Positions 8,508-17,911 are shown, counted from the stretch's first letter. The stretch is DNA of 64,000 bases from Legionella_C sp048541585 (GCF_048541585.1 NZ_CP183303.1:1054001-1118000), one strand, 5' to 3'. Numbers and translations are program-made. The notes: generated by a model not told the origin, from the letters alone.

Positions 8508-10886
8508 ATGACGAGCAAGCATACGGTTGAATTTAACTATTTGAGTATGAAAGATTTGGAGCAGGTAGGTGGCAAAAATGCTTCACTTGGTGAGATGATT
8601 AGCCACTTAACTCAGCTTGGAGTTTCAGTACCACACGGTTTTGCAACCACAGCTGATGCATTTCGCGAGTTTTTATCAACCAATGGCCTAGATAAAAAAA
8701 TCTATGCAAAGCTAGATTCTTTAGATGTAGATAATATAGACGAGCTTGTTGCTGTGGGTAAAGAAATCCGTCAGCTCATTATTCAAACGCCCTTTTCTGC
8801 GGTTTTTGAGGAGGAAATTAAATCGGCTTATCAGAAGCTCACTCAGTCAATTAACCACAGTGATTTTAGTGTGGCAGTTCGCTCTTCGGCTACCGCAGAA
8901 GATTTACCCGATGCATCATTTGCTGGCCAGCAAGAAACTATTTTAAATGTTCGAAGCTTAGACGCTGTGCTTATTGCCATTAAGCATGTCTTTGCTTCAT
9001 TATTTAATGATCGTGCCATTGCTTATCGCGTCCATCATAGTTTTGACCATAAAGATATTGCTATATCAGCTGGTATTCAACAGATGGTACGTAGTGATTT
9101 AGCGGCTAGCGGCGTTATGTTTACTATGGATACTGAGTCAGGCTTTAATGAAGTGGTTTTCATTACCTCTTCGTATGGTTTAGGAGAAATGGTTGTGCAA
9201 GGCGCCGTAAACCCGGATGAATTTTATGTACATAAACAGGGATTACATGCTGGCCGGCCAGCTGTTATCCGCCGAAACTTGGGCAGTAAAATAAGTAAAA
9301 TGATTTACTGTACAGAACAGGTAGAAGGCCGTACTGTTAAGATAGTTGAAGTAGATGTCAAAGAGCGCTTTAAATTTTCTTTAACTAATGAAGAAGTTGA
9401 AGAGTTGGCTCGACAGGCACTTATTATTGAGAAACATTATGGTCGGCCTATGGATATTGAATGGGCTAAAGATGGGCAAGATGGAAAGCTCTATATTCTA
9501 CAGGCGCGGCCAGAAACCGTAAAAAGTCGCCAAACAGAGCAGAAACTAGAGCGTTATTCATTACAAGCAAAAGGTCAGGTACTCGTTGAAGGCCGCAGTA
9601 TTGGACAACGAATTGGCCAGGGTAAAGCTAAAGTTATCAAAGATATTAGTGAAATAAGTCGCGTCGAGCCAGGCGATGTTTTAGTATCTGATATGACTGA
9701 TCCCGATTGGGAACCTGTTATGAAGCGAGCAGCCGCTATTGTTACCAATCGTGGTGGCCGTACTTGCCATGCAGCCATTATTGCCCGTGAATTAGGTATT
9801 CCGGCGGTAGTGGGCTGCGGTGATGCGACCAAAACTATCCAAGATGGTGATAATGTAACTGTAAGCTGCGCTGAAGGTGATACCGGTTACGTTTATGAAG
9901 GCCTATTACCTTTTGAACGTGTTACCTTAGATGTTGCTAGCATGCCTGAACTACCTTTAAAAGTAATGTTAAATGTCGGCAATCCTGAACGGGCATTCGC
10001 ATTTCAAGCTATTCCTAATCAAGGAGTTGGTTTAGCAAGGCTTGAATTTTTAATTTCTAACACCATTGGGATTCACCCAAAAGCTTTACTTCAATATGAA
10101 AATTTAGAAGATAAAGAATTAAAAGCATTCATTACTGAAAAAACTGCAGCTTATGCCTCGCCTGTTGACTATTATATTGATCGCTTAAGTGAAGGTGTAG
10201 CGACTATTGCTGCTGCTTTTTATCCTAAGCCTGTAATCGTACGCCTGTCTGATTTTAAATCAAATGAATATGCTAATTTAGCTGGTGGAAAATATTACGA
10301 ACCTTTAGAAGAAAATCCTATGTTAGGCTTTCGTGGTGCTTCCCGCTATGTTTCTTCTGATTTTGCAGATTGTTTTGCGCTTGAGTGTCAAGCAATTAAA
10401 CGGGTTAGAGAGGAGATGGGCTTTAAAAATGTAGAAGTTATGATTCCTTTTGTAAGAACTACTACGGAAGCAGAGCAAGTTATTGCAGTACTTAAACGAA
10501 ATGGATTAGAAAGAGGTAAAGCTGATTTACGTATTATTATGATGTGTGAGTTGCCTTCTAATGCTTTATTAGCAAGTAAATTTTTAAATTATTTTGATGG
10601 ATTTTCAATAGGCTCTAATGATTTAACTCAGTTAACCTTAGGCCTTGATAGAGATTCAGGGCTTGTAGCTGCGCAGTTCGATGAGCGTGATGAAGCCGTC
10701 AAATCTCTACTGCATATGGCTATCTCAACTTGTAAAGAGCAAGGTAAATATGTAGGTATCTGTGGGCAGGGTCCTTCTGATCATCAAGATTTTGCACAAT
10801 GGCTAATGCAAGAAGGAATAGATAGCGTCTCTTTAAATCCGGATTCCGTATTAGAAACCTGTTTATTTCTTGCTAAGTGTAAATAA
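8508..10886 (+). CDS. ppsA: phosphoenolpyruvate synthase
   Basis: PpsA converts pyruvate, ATP and water to phosphoenolpyruvate, AMP and phosphate, the entry to gluconeogenesis. The 792 residues equal the E. coli enzyme. Domains run in order: an N-terminal ATP-grasp domain (VGGKNASLGEM, VRSSATAEDLPDASFAGQQET), the swivelling phosphohistidine domain with GGRTCHAAIIARELGIPAV, whose His421 is the phospho-carrier, and the C-terminal PEP/pyruvate barrel with GSNDLTQLTLGLDRDS and GICGQGPS. The antiporter gene starts six bases after the stop, so it is probably the first gene of a ppsA-antiporter-nadC unit. A gluconeogenic enzyme suits a bacterium that lives on amino acids. Confidence 0.96.
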   Translation: MTSKHTVEFNYLSMKDLEQVGGKNASLGEMISHLTQLGVSVPHGFATTADAFREFLSTNGLDKKIYAKLDSLDVDNIDELVAVGKEIRQLIIQTPFSAVFEEEIKSAYQKLTQSINHSDFSVAVRSSATAEDLPDASFAGQQETILNVRSLDAVLIAIKHVFASLFNDRAIAYRVHHSFDHKDIAISAGIQQMVRSDLAASGVMFTMDTESGFNEVVFITSSYGLGEMVVQGAVNPDEFYVHKQGLHAGRPAVIRRNLGSKISKMIYCTEQVEGRTVKIVEVDVKERFKFSLTNEEVEELARQALIIEKHYGRPMDIEWAKDGQDGKLYILQARPETVKSRQTEQKLERYSLQAKGQVLVEGRSIGQRIGQGKAKVIKDISEISRVEPGDVLVSDMTDPDWEPVMKRAAAIVTNRGGRTCHAAIIARELGIPAVVGCGDATKTIQDGDNVTVSCAEGDTGYVYEGLLPFERVTLDVASMPELPLKVMLNVGNPERAFAFQAIPNQGVGLARLEFLISNTIGIHPKALLQYENLEDKELKAFITEKTAAYASPVDYYIDRLSEGVATIAAAFYPKPVIVRLSDFKSNEYANLAGGKYYEPLEENPMLGFRGASRYVSSDFADCFALECQAIKRVREEMGFKNVEVMIPFVRTTTEAEQVIAVLKRNGLERGKADLRIIMMCELPSNALLASKFLNYFDGFSIGSNDLTQLTLGLDRDSGLVAAQFDERDEAVKSLLHMAISTCKEQGKYVGICGQGPSDHQDFAQWLMQEGIDSVSLNPDSVLETCLFLAKCK

Positions 10887-10892
10887 CTAACT

Positions 10893-12314
10893 ATGTTAAA
10901 TAAGATTTATTTTTCGGGCCTATTGTTATTAGGTCCGTCTATTGCTTTGGCAGCCGATATACAGCCTCATGACCCAATCTCTAATGTGATTTTATGGGTA
11001 ACCATATTTTTCTCCTTTGCAATTTTAGGCCGCTATGTTGCTAAGCTTTTAAATCAGCCTGGTGTACTTGGTGAGCTTTTAATGGGAGTTGTAATAGGTA
11101 ATATTTGCTATTTTTTTGGCTCGCAATTAATAGTTATATTGCGTGAAGGTGCCGCAATTTATAATATTATGAAGGATTTATTGGCAAACATACCACTTGA
11201 ACAGGCTGTAACACAAAACATTCCGAATGCCTACTATGCTTCGCAAGTGACCCATGCTTTAAGTAGTTCTTTAGGCATTGAATATATTAAAGTAGGTTAT
11301 GTACTTGATGTCTTTTCGCGCTATGGCGTTATCTTTCTTCTATTTAAAGTAGGTTTAGAAAGCTCTATTCAAGAGCTAAGGCACACTGGCCTTGCATCAA
11401 TAAGAGTAGCTGTAATAGGAGTGGTTTTACCTATTATTCTAGGATTTATAGTAGCTTATCTGATAGTTCCTGAAGCTTCATATAAAGTTAATCTTTTTGT
11501 AGCCGCAACGTTGTCAGCAACAAGTATTGGTATTACAGCTAGCGTGTTATCTGAAATGAAAAAATTAAAGACGCGTGAAGCACAGACCATTCTTGGTGCG
11601 GCTATGTTTGACGATATTTTAGGCCTTATTATCTTGGCTATCGTAAGTAGTATAGTTCTGCAGGGCCAGGTTAATTTTTTGATGATTGGTCAGGTCATCA
11701 TTCTAACTATTTTATTTTTTATGTTAGCTATTTTAATAGGTCCTTGGTTATTAAATAAATCAATTAAATACTTTCAGTTTCTAGATTTATGGGAAGAAAA
11801 ACTATTTATTTCATTTATTTTCGTCATGTTTTTAGCCTGGCTTGCAACTGTTATAAAACTCGCTTCAATTATTGGTGCCTTTGCTGCTGGATTAATTATC
11901 AACGATAATTTTTTTGAAGGCAAACGTCAGCATAGTTTTAAAATTCATGATTTGATTTCACCTATTGAATCATTGTTAGCCCCATTATTTTTTATGTTAA
12001 TTGGCTTACAAGTTAAAATTGAAGCTTTTATGCATTGGCAGGTAATTGGAATGGCTTTTGGTTTAATTGTGGCTGCTATTGTAGGCAAATTACTTAGTGG
12101 TTTAGGTGGAAATAAAAAAGATGATCGATTATTAATTGGTATTGGCATGTTGCCTCGTGGTGAAGTAGGCTTAGTTTTTGCCTCCATTGGCAGAACTTTA
12201 GGTGTCATTTCTGATCAACTTTTTTCAGCCATTATTTTAATGGTTATAGTCACTACAATTGTGGCACCACCCTGGTTAAAAAGCCGATATGCTAAACAAA
12301 AAGGTGTCGTTTAA
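10893..12314 (+). CDS. CPA2-family cation:proton antiporter
   Basis: This 473-residue protein is almost entirely hydrophobic, with roughly twelve membrane segments. The N-terminus resembles a cleavable signal (about residues 1-20, ending IALAAD). Membrane domain motifs include LLFKVGLESSIQELR, AATLSATSIGITASVLSE, GAAMFDDILGLIILAIVSS with the paired acidic transport residues, and GMLPRGEVGLVFASIGR. These are typical of Na+/H+ or K+/H+ antiporters of the KefB/NapA branch. No TrkA-N or other cytoplasmic nucleotide-binding domain follows. It starts six bases after ppsA and ends two bases before nadC. The cation exchanged is unknown. Confidence 0.85.
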   Translation: MLNKIYFSGLLLLGPSIALAADIQPHDPISNVILWVTIFFSFAILGRYVAKLLNQPGVLGELLMGVVIGNICYFFGSQLIVILREGAAIYNIMKDLLANIPLEQAVTQNIPNAYYASQVTHALSSSLGIEYIKVGYVLDVFSRYGVIFLLFKVGLESSIQELRHTGLASIRVAVIGVVLPIILGFIVAYLIVPEASYKVNLFVAATLSATSIGITASVLSEMKKLKTREAQTILGAAMFDDILGLIILAIVSSIVLQGQVNFLMIGQVIILTILFFMLAILIGPWLLNKSIKYFQFLDLWEEKLFISFIFVMFLAWLATVIKLASIIGAFAAGLIINDNFFEGKRQHSFKIHDLISPIESLLAPLFFMLIGLQVKIEAFMHWQVIGMAFGLIVAAIVGKLLSGLGGNKKDDRLLIGIGMLPRGEVGLVFASIGRTLGVISDQLFSAIILMVIVTTIVAPPWLKSRYAKQKGVV

Positions 12315-12316
12315 AA

Positions 12317-13153
12317 ATGATTAATTTATCGTTAGTTTTAAGTGATGTAAGGCGGACTTTAGAGGAAGATATTGGTAGTGGTGATGTAAGTGCTGGCTTA
12401 TTGGCAGCTCATTTAGAAGCGGAAGCAGAAATTATTTCGCGTGAGCCTATGCTTGTGTGTGGTATACCATGGGTTGAGGCAGCTTTTCATGAGATAGATT
12501 CATCTATAGAGCTTAGCTGGTTAGTCAAGGAGGGCGAATGGCTAGACCAGGCAACTACATTATGCTTAATTAGAGGTCAAGCAAAGTCTATTTTAATGGC
12601 TGAGCGTAGTGCTTTAAATTTTTTACAAACTTTAGCGGCAACAGCAACACAGACACGTCGTTATGTTAATGAGTTACAAGGAACAAAAGCTCGCTTATTA
12701 GATACCAGAAAGACCATACCCGGTTTACGTTATGCTCAGAAATACGCAGTTGTTTGTGGAGGAGGAGTTAATCATCGTATGGGCTTATATGATGCCTTTT
12801 TAATTAAGGAAAATCATATTAAAGCTTGTGGCTCAATTACCAATGCTATTAATGGCGCTCGTAAAGCGCATACTAATTTATTAGTTGAAGTTGAAGTTGA
12901 AAGCATTGAAGAACTGCAAGAGGCACTACAGGCTAAACCTGATCGTATTTTACTAGATAATTTTACGCACGCTTTGTTGAAAGAAGCTGTGAATTTAAAT
13001 CTGCCCAAGCAATGTGATTTGGAAGCCTCAGGTGGGATTACACTTGCCAATATTAAAGCGGTTGCAGAAACAGGAGTAGATTATATTTCGGTCGGAAGTA
13101 TTACTAAATCCATTCAGGCAATTGATTTAAGTTTATTAATTAGGACTTGTTAG
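12317..13153 (+). CDS. nadC: nicotinate-nucleotide pyrophosphorylase (carboxylating) NadC
   Basis: NadC turns quinolinate and PRPP into nicotinate mononucleotide, CO2 and pyrophosphate. The 278-residue protein shows the canonical segments EEDIGSGDVSAGLL, AERSALNFLQTL, LDTRKTIPGLRYAQKYAV, GGGVNHRMGLYDAFLIKENH, VEVEVESIEEL, ILLDNF and LEASGGITL. Length is standard. It begins two bases after the antiporter stop, so it belongs to the ppsA operon rather than to the nadBA operon on the other strand. With NadB and NadA it completes the aspartate route to NaMN. Confidence 0.95.
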   Translation: MINLSLVLSDVRRTLEEDIGSGDVSAGLLAAHLEAEAEIISREPMLVCGIPWVEAAFHEIDSSIELSWLVKEGEWLDQATTLCLIRGQAKSILMAERSALNFLQTLAATATQTRRYVNELQGTKARLLDTRKTIPGLRYAQKYAVVCGGGVNHRMGLYDAFLIKENHIKACGSITNAINGARKAHTNLLVEVEVESIEELQEALQAKPDRILLDNFTHALLKEAVNLNLPKQCDLEASGGITLANIKAVAETGVDYISVGSITKSIQAIDLSLLIRTC

Positions 13154-13207
13154 AGCCGTATCACCTTAGCGATTCTAAAGATAGGCACTTAGTAAATTAG
13201 GAAAAAA

Positions 13208-14302
13208 ATGAAGCCAAAAATCGTTTTTACCGGCGGTGGAAGTGCAGGGCATGTAACACCCAATTTAGCTTTAATTGAAGCCACCAAAGAAGAAAATTGG
13301 CAGGTTGATTATATAGGAGCACGAGATAGCGTAGAAGAAACGATAATTAAAAATCATAAGACCATTCCTTTTCATGCTATTAGTGCTGGCAAACTGCGCC
13401 GCTATTTTAGTTGGCAAAACTTTATTGATCCATTTCGAATCGTTGTTGGCATTATTCAAGCTTATAGTTTACTGCGTAAGCTTAAAGCAGATGTAGTTTT
13501 TTCCAAAGGTGGCTTTGTTGCTTTTCCAGTAGTCGTTGGCGCGTGGTTAAATCGTATTCCAGTGATTATACATGAATCTGATATGAGTCCTGGATTAGCC
13601 AATCGCCTAAGTTTTCCTTTTGCTGATAAAATTTGTGTTAATTTTGAAATTGCCAAAGAACATTTTAAAAAAAATGACTATATTGCAGTAACGGGGACGC
13701 CTATAAGGCCTAAGCTTTTTTTAGGCTCTCGCCTGCGAGGTTTAGCTTATTGTCATTTTAGTAATGAAAAACCTTGTTTATTAGTTATGGGCGGAAGCCA
13801 AGGAGCGAGTAGCTTAAATGCTATTGTAAGGCAATCGCTAGATCACTTGACGCAACGTTTTCAAATTATCCATTTATGTGGTAAAGGAAAGAAAGATTTA
13901 TCTCTAACCGAGCAAAAGGACTATTGTCAGTTTGAATACATTGATGAGGAACTACCTGACTTATTGGCAGCTGCAGATTTAGTCGTTTCCAGATCAGGGG
14001 CTAATTCACTTTGTGAATTATTAGCCTTACAAAAACCACATATATTAGTTCCCTTACCTTTAAGTGCTAGTCGAGGTGATCAGATTCAAAATGCAAATTA
14101 TTTTAAGCAATTAGGTATTAGTTGTGTGCTTGATAATGATACCTTAACTAGCCAAAGCTTAATTCAAGCTATTAAAGAAACTTATCTTATAAAAGAAGAA
14201 ATTGTAATGCGTATAAAAGCGCTAAAAATTGAATCAGCGACAACTAAAATAATAACCCTTATTAAGGAGCAACTACATGCTGAATCCCGAAATTTTGTAT
14301 AA
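13208..14302 (+). CDS. murG: MurG-type UDP-GlcNAc:lipid I N-acetylglucosaminyltransferase, Firmicute-like
   Basis: MurG transfers GlcNAc from UDP-GlcNAc to lipid I on the inner face of the membrane. The 364-residue protein has the GT28 features FTGGGSAGHVTPNLAL (glycine-rich loop), FSKGGFVAFPVVVGAWLNR, HESDMSPGLANRLSF, VMGGSQGASSLNA and the donor-site segment SRSGANSLCELLALQKPHIL. Details such as GKLRRYFSWQN and ASRGDQIQNANYF match, from memory, the streptococcal and staphylococcal MurG type more than the E. coli type. It is outside a dcw cluster. It follows nadC by 54 bp, and its last 26 bases overlap the next gene. It could be a second MurG acquired by transfer, or a related glycosyltransferase acting on another lipid-linked sugar. 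Confidence 0.85.
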   Translation: MKPKIVFTGGGSAGHVTPNLALIEATKEENWQVDYIGARDSVEETIIKNHKTIPFHAISAGKLRRYFSWQNFIDPFRIVVGIIQAYSLLRKLKADVVFSKGGFVAFPVVVGAWLNRIPVIIHESDMSPGLANRLSFPFADKICVNFEIAKEHFKKNDYIAVTGTPIRPKLFLGSRLRGLAYCHFSNEKPCLLVMGGSQGASSLNAIVRQSLDHLTQRFQIIHLCGKGKKDLSLTEQKDYCQFEYIDEELPDLLAAADLVVSRSGANSLCELLALQKPHILVPLPLSASRGDQIQNANYFKQLGISCVLDNDTLTSQSLIQAIKETYLIKEEIVMRIKALKIESATTKIITLIKEQLHAESRNFV

Positions 14303-15692
14303 ATTTATTGCAGATGAATGGGATAATGCAATTTTACCTAGTCTATGTGATTATATAAAGATTCCCAATAAATCTCCCCATTTCGACGCAGACTGGGAAA
14401 AAAATGGCTATATGGAGCAGGCAGTAACCCATATTGCTGATTGGTGCCAACGTTATGCACCTGCTGGCACAGTAGTAGATATTGTTCGGCTTCCAGGCCG
14501 AACGCCTTTATTATTTCTAGATATTCCGGGCACCATTGAGAATACTGTCCTTTTGTATGGTCATCTAGATAAACAACCAGAAATGATTGGTTGGCAAGAA
14601 GGGTTAGAGCCTTGGAAGCCTGTGTTAAAAGAGGGGCGACTTTATGGCCGTGGTGGTGCCGATGATGGTTATGCCGCTTATGCTTCCCTAACTGCTATTC
14701 GAGCTTTACAGCACCAAGGTATAGCTCATGCTCGTTGCGTTTTAATCATCGAGGCATGTGAAGAAAGTGGTAGTTATGATTTACCTTACTATATGGATAT
14801 TCTTAATGAAAGAATAGGTACTCCTTCACTGGTAATTTGTCTTGATTCAGGCGCTGGCAATTATGAACAGCTATGGATAACTACCTCTTTGCGGGGGAAT
14901 GTCGTTGGCGAATTAACGGTTGAACTATTAAAAGAGGGTGTTCATTCTGGTAATGCAAGTGGTATAGTAGCTGATAGTTTTAGAATTGCCCGCCAGCTAC
15001 TTAGTCGTATTGAAGATGAGGTAACTGGCGAAATTAAGTTACCCTCTTTATATTGTGATATTCCAGAGCAGCGTGAAGAGCAGGCGCAGGATTGTGCAAA
15101 TGCCTTACAAGAAAATGTTTATGAAGCATTTCCTCTTTATTCAGGGGTTGAACCTATTAATGCTGATAACGCCCAATTAATTTTAAATCGTACTTGGCGT
15201 CCGGCGCTTGCCATCACTGGCGCTGATGGTTTGCCACCTATTGCCAATGCAGGCAATGTACTAAGGCCAAAAACGGCCTTAAAATTATCTATGCGTCTAC
15301 CACCTTTAACTGAGCCAAAACAAGCAGCACTTGCCATTCAACAAGTGTTAACAGAAAATCCGCCTTATCAGGCAAAGGTAAACTTTACGATTCAAGATAG
15401 TGCTGAAGGTTGGCATGCGCCTTTAGTAGCGGATTGGCTTAGAGAAGCAATTCAAGATGCCTCATTAGCTTTTTACAATAAGCCAGCAGTTTATATGGGT
15501 GAGGGTGGAACTATTCCCTTTATGGGTATGTTAGGAAAAACCTTTCCTAATACCCAATTTATGATAACTGGGGTGCTAGGACCACATTCTAATGCGCATG
15601 GACCTAATGAATTTCTACATTTAGATATGGTAAAGAAATTAACAGCATGTGTGGCATTTGTTCTAGATAAGCATGCTAATTTACAGACTTAA
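14277..15692 (+). CDS. M20-family metallopeptidase (dipeptidase-like)
   Basis: This 471-residue protein is a zinc-dependent M20 peptidase. The metal-ligand pattern is readable: His96 in YGHLDKQPE (with Asp98), bridging Asp129 or 130 in GGADDGYAAY, catalytic Glu162 and ligand Glu163 in EACEESGS, Asp in VICLDSGAG, and His in GPHSNAHGPNEFLHL. A dimerisation domain lies between about residues 200 and 350, including GVHSGNASG. No signal peptide, so it is probably cytosolic. Its ATG lies inside the 3' end of the MurG gene (26-bp overlap), preceded by AAGGAGC within that gene, which points to translational coupling. The substrate is probably a small peptide; whether it relates to wall recycling is open. 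Confidence 0.87.
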   Translation: MLNPEILYKFIADEWDNAILPSLCDYIKIPNKSPHFDADWEKNGYMEQAVTHIADWCQRYAPAGTVVDIVRLPGRTPLLFLDIPGTIENTVLLYGHLDKQPEMIGWQEGLEPWKPVLKEGRLYGRGGADDGYAAYASLTAIRALQHQGIAHARCVLIIEACEESGSYDLPYYMDILNERIGTPSLVICLDSGAGNYEQLWITTSLRGNVVGELTVELLKEGVHSGNASGIVADSFRIARQLLSRIEDEVTGEIKLPSLYCDIPEQREEQAQDCANALQENVYEAFPLYSGVEPINADNAQLILNRTWRPALAITGADGLPPIANAGNVLRPKTALKLSMRLPPLTEPKQAALAIQQVLTENPPYQAKVNFTIQDSAEGWHAPLVADWLREAIQDASLAFYNKPAVYMGEGGTIPFMGMLGKTFPNTQFMITGVLGPHSNAHGPNEFLHLDMVKKLTACVAFVLDKHANLQT

Positions 15693-15727
15693 CTAGCTTG
15701 TCTAGCAAGATTAAATTTTGGTTTTGC

Positions 15728-15769
15728 TGCAATAATTTACCTTGTAAAGCAGGTAAAAAAGTTATTGCA
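15728..15769. promoter_or_regulatory. imperfect hairpin upstream of the formaldehyde dehydrogenase gene
   Basis: TGCAATAATTTACC and GGTAAAAAAGTTATTGCA form inverted arms around a ten-base loop, with a small bulge. It lies 35-77 bases after the M20 peptidase stop and ends about 40 bases before the dehydrogenase start. It could end the upstream transcript or be an operator; there is no clear T run directly after it. Confidence 0.3.
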
Positions 15770-15811
15770 ATAATTAATATGAATTCACTTATACTTTTTG
15801 TGGAGAGTTAA

Positions 15812-16924
15812 ATGCAAGTAAAAGCTGCTGTAGCCTATGAAGTAGGAAAGCCACTAGCAATTGAGATGGTTAACTTAGAAGGCCCTAAAGCAGGCGAGGT
15901 ATTAGTAGAGATTAAAGCAACTGGTATTTGTCATACAGATTTATATACTCTATCAGGCGAGGATCCAGAAGGTCTATTTCCTGCTATCTTAGGTCATGAA
16001 GGAGCAGGTGTGGTAGTGGAGGTTGGGGCAGGCGTTACTTCTGTTAAGCCTGGTGATCACATCATTCCATTATATACGCCTGAGTGTCGACAATGTGAAT
16101 ATTGTCTCTCGCAAAAAACAAATCTTTGTCAAGCAATACGTAGTACGCAGGGGCAAGGCCTTATGCCAGATGGGACAAGTCGTTTTAGTTTAAATGGTAA
16201 AAAATTGTTCCACTATATGGGTACTTCAACGTTTGCTAATTATACGGTACTGCCTGAGATAGCGGTAGCTAAAATTCGTCAAGATGCGCCTTTTGATAAA
16301 GTCTGTTATATCGGTTGCGGCGTAACTACAGGAATTGGCGCTGTAATTTATACAGCTAAAGTTACACCTGGTTCTAGGGTAGTTGTTTTTGGCCTAGGAG
16401 GTATTGGCCTTAATGTTATTCAAGGGGCGCGCTTAGTTGGCGCTGAGCAAATTATTGGAGTAGATATTAATCCAGAGCGTCAGACCTTAGCTAAAAAGAT
16501 GGGGATGACTGATTTTGTTAACCCGAAAGAAATAGGTGAGAAAGATTTGGTTAGTTATCTTGTAGAACTCACTAAAGGAGGCGCTGATTATAGTTTTGAA
16601 TGCGTTGGTAATGTCACGTTGATGCGACAAGCTTTAGAATGCTGTCATAAAGGGTGGGGCGTTTCAACCATAATTGGGGTGGCTGGAGCAGGCCAAGAAA
16701 TTAGTACTAGGCCCTTTCAGCTGGTTACAGGTCGTGTTTGGAAAGGTTCTGCATTTGGTGGCGCAAGAGGTCGTACAGATGTGCCTAAAATAGTTGATTG
16801 GTATATGGATGGCAAAATCAATATTGATGATTTAATTACGCACGTTGTACCTATCGAACAAATTAATGATGCTTTTGATTTAATGAGCGCTGGTAAATCA
16901 ATTCGTACAGTTGCTACTTTTTAA
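15812..16924 (+). CDS. frmA: S-(hydroxymethyl)glutathione dehydrogenase / class III alcohol dehydrogenase
   Basis: The enzyme oxidises S-hydroxymethylglutathione, formed spontaneously from formaldehyde, to S-formylglutathione with NAD+. The 370-residue protein has the catalytic zinc ligands in ATGICHTDLYTLSGEDPEG, LGHEGAGVV and YIGCGVTTGIGAV, and the structural zinc cysteines in CRQCEYCLSQKTNLC. It has the Rossmann loop VVFGLGGIGLNVIQG and ends with RTVATF, all typical of class III ADH. A GGAGAG ribosome binding site is present. The S-formylglutathione hydrolase gene follows 94 bp downstream, giving the complete glutathione-dependent formaldehyde detoxification pair. Confidence 0.95.
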   Translation: MQVKAAVAYEVGKPLAIEMVNLEGPKAGEVLVEIKATGICHTDLYTLSGEDPEGLFPAILGHEGAGVVVEVGAGVTSVKPGDHIIPLYTPECRQCEYCLSQKTNLCQAIRSTQGQGLMPDGTSRFSLNGKKLFHYMGTSTFANYTVLPEIAVAKIRQDAPFDKVCYIGCGVTTGIGAVIYTAKVTPGSRVVVFGLGGIGLNVIQGARLVGAEQIIGVDINPERQTLAKKMGMTDFVNPKEIGEKDLVSYLVELTKGGADYSFECVGNVTLMRQALECCHKGWGVSTIIGVAGAGQEISTRPFQLVTGRVWKGSAFGGARGRTDVPKIVDWYMDGKINIDDLITHVVPIEQINDAFDLMSAGKSIRTVATF

Positions 16925-16929
16925 ACTAA

Positions 16930-16999
16930 GGTCTGTCGGCAATTGTTTTATAAGACAAAAAATACAAATTTTAGACTTAAAAAAATTGTCAACAGGCCC
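16930..16999. repeat. 70-bp imperfect palindrome between frmA and fghA
   Basis: GGTCTGTCGGCAATTGTTTT at the left pairs with the complement of AAAAAAATTGTCAACAGGCC at the right, with several mismatches. It fills most of the spacer between the two formaldehyde genes. In RNA it would form a large hairpin, so it could act as a transcript processing or attenuation point. It also looks like one of the miniature inverted-repeat elements of this genome. Confidence 0.45.
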
Positions 17000-17018
17000 T
17001 ATATAGTGGGTAATCATA

Positions 17019-17867
17019 ATGACTATTAAGCTTGTAGAAGAGCACCTTTGTTTCGATGGATTGCAGCATGTATATGCTCATGAATCTTCTATTACACAGT
17101 GTACAATGCATTTTGGGCTTTTTCTACCGCCTCAAGCTGCTAAACATAGCGTTCCAGTATTATACTGGCTTTCAGGATTAACATGCAGTGAGCAAAATTT
17201 TATTACCAAAGCCGGGGCGCAGCGAGTTGCAGCAGAATTAGGTCTAGCACTTGTGGTACCTGATACAAGTCCGCGTGGAACTAATTTACCAGGCGATAGT
17301 GATAATTATGACTTTGGTGTTGGTGCCGGTTTCTATGTTGATGCTACACAGGCGCCATGGTCTAGACATTATAAAATGGCTACTTATATTCAGTACGAAT
17401 TACCTAGATTGTTAGAACAACATGCTTTACTTAAAGCGGGGAACTGTGGGATTTTTGGTCATTCCATGGGAGGACATGGCGCACTTACCTTGGCCTTAAA
17501 AAACCCACAACAATATCGTTCAGTATCAGCTTTTGCTCCAATCTGTGCACCGAGTCAGTGTGATTGGGGGAAAAAAGTTTTTACCGGTTACCTAGGAAGC
17601 GATAAAAAAAGTTGGCAGGAATATGATGCTTGTGAACTAGTTATTAATAGAGGTTGGCCTCATAAAACTATTCTAATTGATCAAGGCACGAATGATCCAT
17701 TTTTACAAGAGCAGTTAAAACCAGAACTATTTTTAAAAGCCTGTAAACAAGCGAAGGTTTCACTGAATCTGCGTATGCAAAACGGTTATGATCATAGTTA
17801 TTATTTTATTGCTAGCTTTATTGAAGATCATTTGCGTTTTCATGCTGATATTTTAAACAAAGAGTAG
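17019..17867 (+). CDS. fghA: S-formylglutathione hydrolase
   Basis: This esterase hydrolyses S-formylglutathione to formate and glutathione, the second step of formaldehyde detoxification. The 282-residue protein has the serine-hydrolase elbow GIFGHSMGGHGALTLAL, the segment YWLSGLTCSEQNFITKAGAQ, PDTSPRGTNLPGD, and the catalytic Asp and His regions LIDQGTNDPFL and NGYDHSYYFIASFI. These match the esterase D family over its full length. It follows the class III alcohol dehydrogenase on the same strand and is followed by a good terminator, so the pair probably forms one unit. Confidence 0.95.
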   Translation: MTIKLVEEHLCFDGLQHVYAHESSITQCTMHFGLFLPPQAAKHSVPVLYWLSGLTCSEQNFITKAGAQRVAAELGLALVVPDTSPRGTNLPGDSDNYDFGVGAGFYVDATQAPWSRHYKMATYIQYELPRLLEQHALLKAGNCGIFGHSMGGHGALTLALKNPQQYRSVSAFAPICAPSQCDWGKKVFTGYLGSDKKSWQEYDACELVINRGWPHKTILIDQGTNDPFLQEQLKPELFLKACKQAKVSLNLRMQNGYDHSYYFIASFIEDHLRFHADILNKE

Positions 17868-17884
17868 TTATCACCTTTTGTGGA

Positions 17885-17911
17885 AAGCCTAACCATGTTA
17901 GGCTAAGTTTT
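17885..17911 (+). terminator. Rho-independent terminator after fghA
   Basis: AGCCTAAC (17886-17893) pairs perfectly with GTTAGGCT (17897-17904) around a three-base loop, followed by AAGTTTT. It lies 18 bases after the fghA stop and would end the formaldehyde operon. The T run is short. Confidence 0.7.

Noticed and set aside
15765..15795. TTGCAA and TATACT before the class III alcohol dehydrogenase
   Set aside because: The spacing is 19 bases and the transcript start would fall on the ribosome binding site.
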